This document shows positions 62,896 to 64,000 of a DNA stretch of 64,000 bases, piece by piece. The notes beneath the pieces were generated by a model that did no database searches, was not told the DNA's origin, and saw only the letters and a list, made by a program, of their open reading frames with translations. Position 1 is the first letter of the stretch, and the number at the start of each line of letters is the position of its first letter. The translations under genes were made by a program, and so were the position numbers. This DNA is from an uncultured Cryptobacterium sp. (GTDB lineage: Bacteria > Actinomycetota > Coriobacteriia > Coriobacteriales > Eggerthellaceae): assembly GCA_958410215.1 (NCBI GenBank), contig CATYOF010000004.1, positions 1 through 64,000 on the forward strand. Reading direction: 5' to 3'.

Positions 62896-63795
62896 ATGAA
62901 GAAAGTGAATCGTCACGCAAAAGATACGGTTTTAGTATTTGAAGGCGGTGGCATGCGTGCGAGCTATACGTCTGCTATGGCATCACTTTTAATGGAGCAG
63001 GGTATTACCTTTGATTACGTGTGCGGCATTTCGGCTGGTGCAAGTAATACGGTCAATTTCTTGTCGGGCGATGTTCAACGAACCAGAAATAGTTTTGTTG
63101 ATTTGGTAATGGAGCCTGAATTTGGCGGTCTTTCCAGTTTTCTTCACGGTAAGGGCATGTTTTCTGCTGAATGGATTTATGAAGAAACGGGATTGCCAGG
63201 CGGAGTTTTACCTTTTGATTTTGAAGCGTTTCAAAACAATCCTACTCCTTGTGCAATTCAGGCCTTTGATCGCGATACGGGCGAAACCGTGGTGTGGCAC
63301 AAGGAAGATATGGCAACCTTGCAGGATTTAATGGTTCGCGTTCGTGCGAGCGGCACCTTGCCTTTTGTCATGCCTGCGGTTCATATCGGCGATCACGTTT
63401 ACTATGATGGTGGTTTGGGCGATGGTGCTGGTATCCCGCTTAAGATGGCACTTGATTCGGGCTGTTCGCGAATTATTGCCATCCTTACGCGCCCCAAGGG
63501 CTTCCGCAAGCCTACTCCCGATATTGGTCGTAGTGCGCGTATGATTGCAAACAGTTATCGCAAATACCCTCATGTGCGCGAGGCATTGCTAACACGTAAC
63601 GAACGCTATAACGCAGAGCTTGAAAAGCTCGAACAGCTTGCCGCAGAAGGCAAAGCCTATATTGTGTATTCGGACATAATGGCGGTTGATAACAACACAA
63701 CCGATCTGAAGAAGCTGCGCGCAAGTTATTTTGATGGCTACAATCAAGCTCAAAAAGAATTCCCTCAGTGGCTTGAGTGGCTGGGTATCGAATAG
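62896..63795 (+). CDS. Patatin-like phospholipase
   Basis: 299 residues, ATG 62896 after GGGGTG. Oxyanion loop FEGGGMRASY (15-24), nucleophile GISAGAS with Ser about 47, and DGGLGDG holding the Asp of the Ser-Asp dyad. RssA/YjjU-like bacterial patatin; cytoplasmic or membrane-associated lipid hydrolase. Adjacent to, and maybe co-transcribed with, the toxin-antitoxin pair. Confidence 0.93.
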   Translation: MKKVNRHAKDTVLVFEGGGMRASYTSAMASLLMEQGITFDYVCGISAGASNTVNFLSGDVQRTRNSFVDLVMEPEFGGLSSFLHGKGMFSAEWIYEETGLPGGVLPFDFEAFQNNPTPCAIQAFDRDTGETVVWHKEDMATLQDLMVRVRASGTLPFVMPAVHIGDHVYYDGGLGDGAGIPLKMALDSGCSRIIAILTRPKGFRKPTPDIGRSARMIANSYRKYPHVREALLTRNERYNAELEKLEQLAAEGKAYIVYSDIMAVDNNTTDLKKLRASYFDGYNQAQKEFPQWLEWLGIE

Positions 63796-63822
63796 GGAGT
63801 GCCTTAAGTATTTAGCAATTCG

Positions 63823-63860
63823 ATACAAAGAGAGCGGCATAATAGCCGCTCTCTTTGTAT
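63823..63860 (+). terminator. Terminator after the patatin gene
   Basis: A perfect 16-bp stem: ATACAAAGAGAGCGGC (63823-63838) and GCCGCTCTCTTTGTAT (63845-63860), loop ATAATA. The T content after the stem is low, so it may also serve a gene coming from the right. Confidence 0.85.
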
Positions 63861-64000
63861 AACTCGATAGTCGAAATTATGTCTGTGCAGTTGAAAGATA
63901 CACTTGGGCAGCCGAAAACTCGAATGACAGGGAGCAAACTTTTGGCATGCTTACATAAAGCTAATGCCAAGTAATTCAAACAGGCTTCCCCATGCCACAC
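63861..64000. other. Window end, no supported gene
   Basis: A minus-strand frame is open from the right edge to 63812, but it reads through the terminator stem and shows no recognisable motif. On the plus strand only a 31-codon frame from 63878 is seen. Neither is supported. Confidence 0.5.

Noticed and set aside
63812..64000. Minus-strand open frame of 62 codons from the right edge
   Set aside because: It translates the terminator stem and shows no motif or codon preference.
1..64000. tRNA, rRNA, CRISPR, prophage, intact insertion sequence
   Set aside because: No tRNA arm motifs, rRNA-like stretches, regular spacer-repeat arrays, transposase or integrase genes were seen on either strand.

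Overview
The window looks like chromosome of an anaerobic, moderate-GC actinobacterium, most likely of the class Coriobacteriia. I infer this from the gene set and style: an Elp3-type radical SAM/GNAT protein, a single-chain purL of the long clostridial type, an LctP lactate permease, a CAB-ordered fumarate reductase/succinate dehydrogenase operon, ThrH, EttA, DUF2130 and YczE-type proteins, and several GTG/TTG starts. No rRNA, tRNA, CRISPR array, prophage or intact insertion sequence is visible. The taxonomic call rests on recognition of families, not on a database search.

Layout. 1-7.9 kb: pepF (cut by the window edge) and elp3 on the minus strand, then divergent purL. 8-18.3 kb is accessory: a DUF4143 ATPase, then a lantibiotic-immunity-like cassette (OmpR-type regulator, ABC ATPase, two permeases, histidine kinase), a second AAA ATPase with a winged helix, a methyltransferase preceded by three evenly spaced palindromes, and an alpha/beta hydrolase. 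Three loci here carry the same small palindromic repeat, one of them inside a coding sequence. 18.5-21.4 kb: a small basic protein whose frame runs through its own terminator, and a cyclophilin-like lipoprotein/flavodoxin/cyclophilin-like operon facing a LysR regulator. 21.4-28.7 kb: ettA, a membrane-anchored spermidine-synthase-like protein, an EamA exporter, lactate permease and thrH. 28.7-33.9 kb: MarR regulator plus a heterodimeric ABC exporter. 34.2-41.8 kb: gpmA, a frameshifted MscS channel gene, an SDR, DUF2130, a LOG-family protein, a highly structured 140-nt element and tcdA. 41.8-47.9 kb: pepV, a three-gene DUF3791/DUF3990 module (candidate toxin-antitoxin), a PHP phosphatase, a TetR regulator, two LysR genes joined by a deletion, and the 3' remnant of another DUF4143 ATPase. 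47.9-59.3 kb: a YczE-type membrane protein, gltB-gltD, and frdCAB on the minus strand. 59.6-64 kb: a YtrA-type GntR operon with DUF1648 (frameshifted) and CPBP membrane proteins, a Phd/RelE toxin-antitoxin pair and a patatin-like lipase.

How it fits together. Core metabolism (purL, gltBD, frdCAB, gpmA, lctP, thrH, peptidases) fits a fermenting, amino-acid-using anaerobe that uses fumarate as electron sink. Between these lie defence/stress modules (immunity ABC cassette, drug exporter, two toxin-antitoxin-like modules) and clear signs of decay: at least two genes broken by single-base indels at short homopolymers, two LysR genes fused by a deletion, and a remnant ATPase. Many conserved enzymes here also carry extra low-complexity insertions. 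Strongest leads for a second look are the 27-nt palindrome family, the structured element at 40855-41001, the DUF3990 module and the small protein gene overlapping its terminator.
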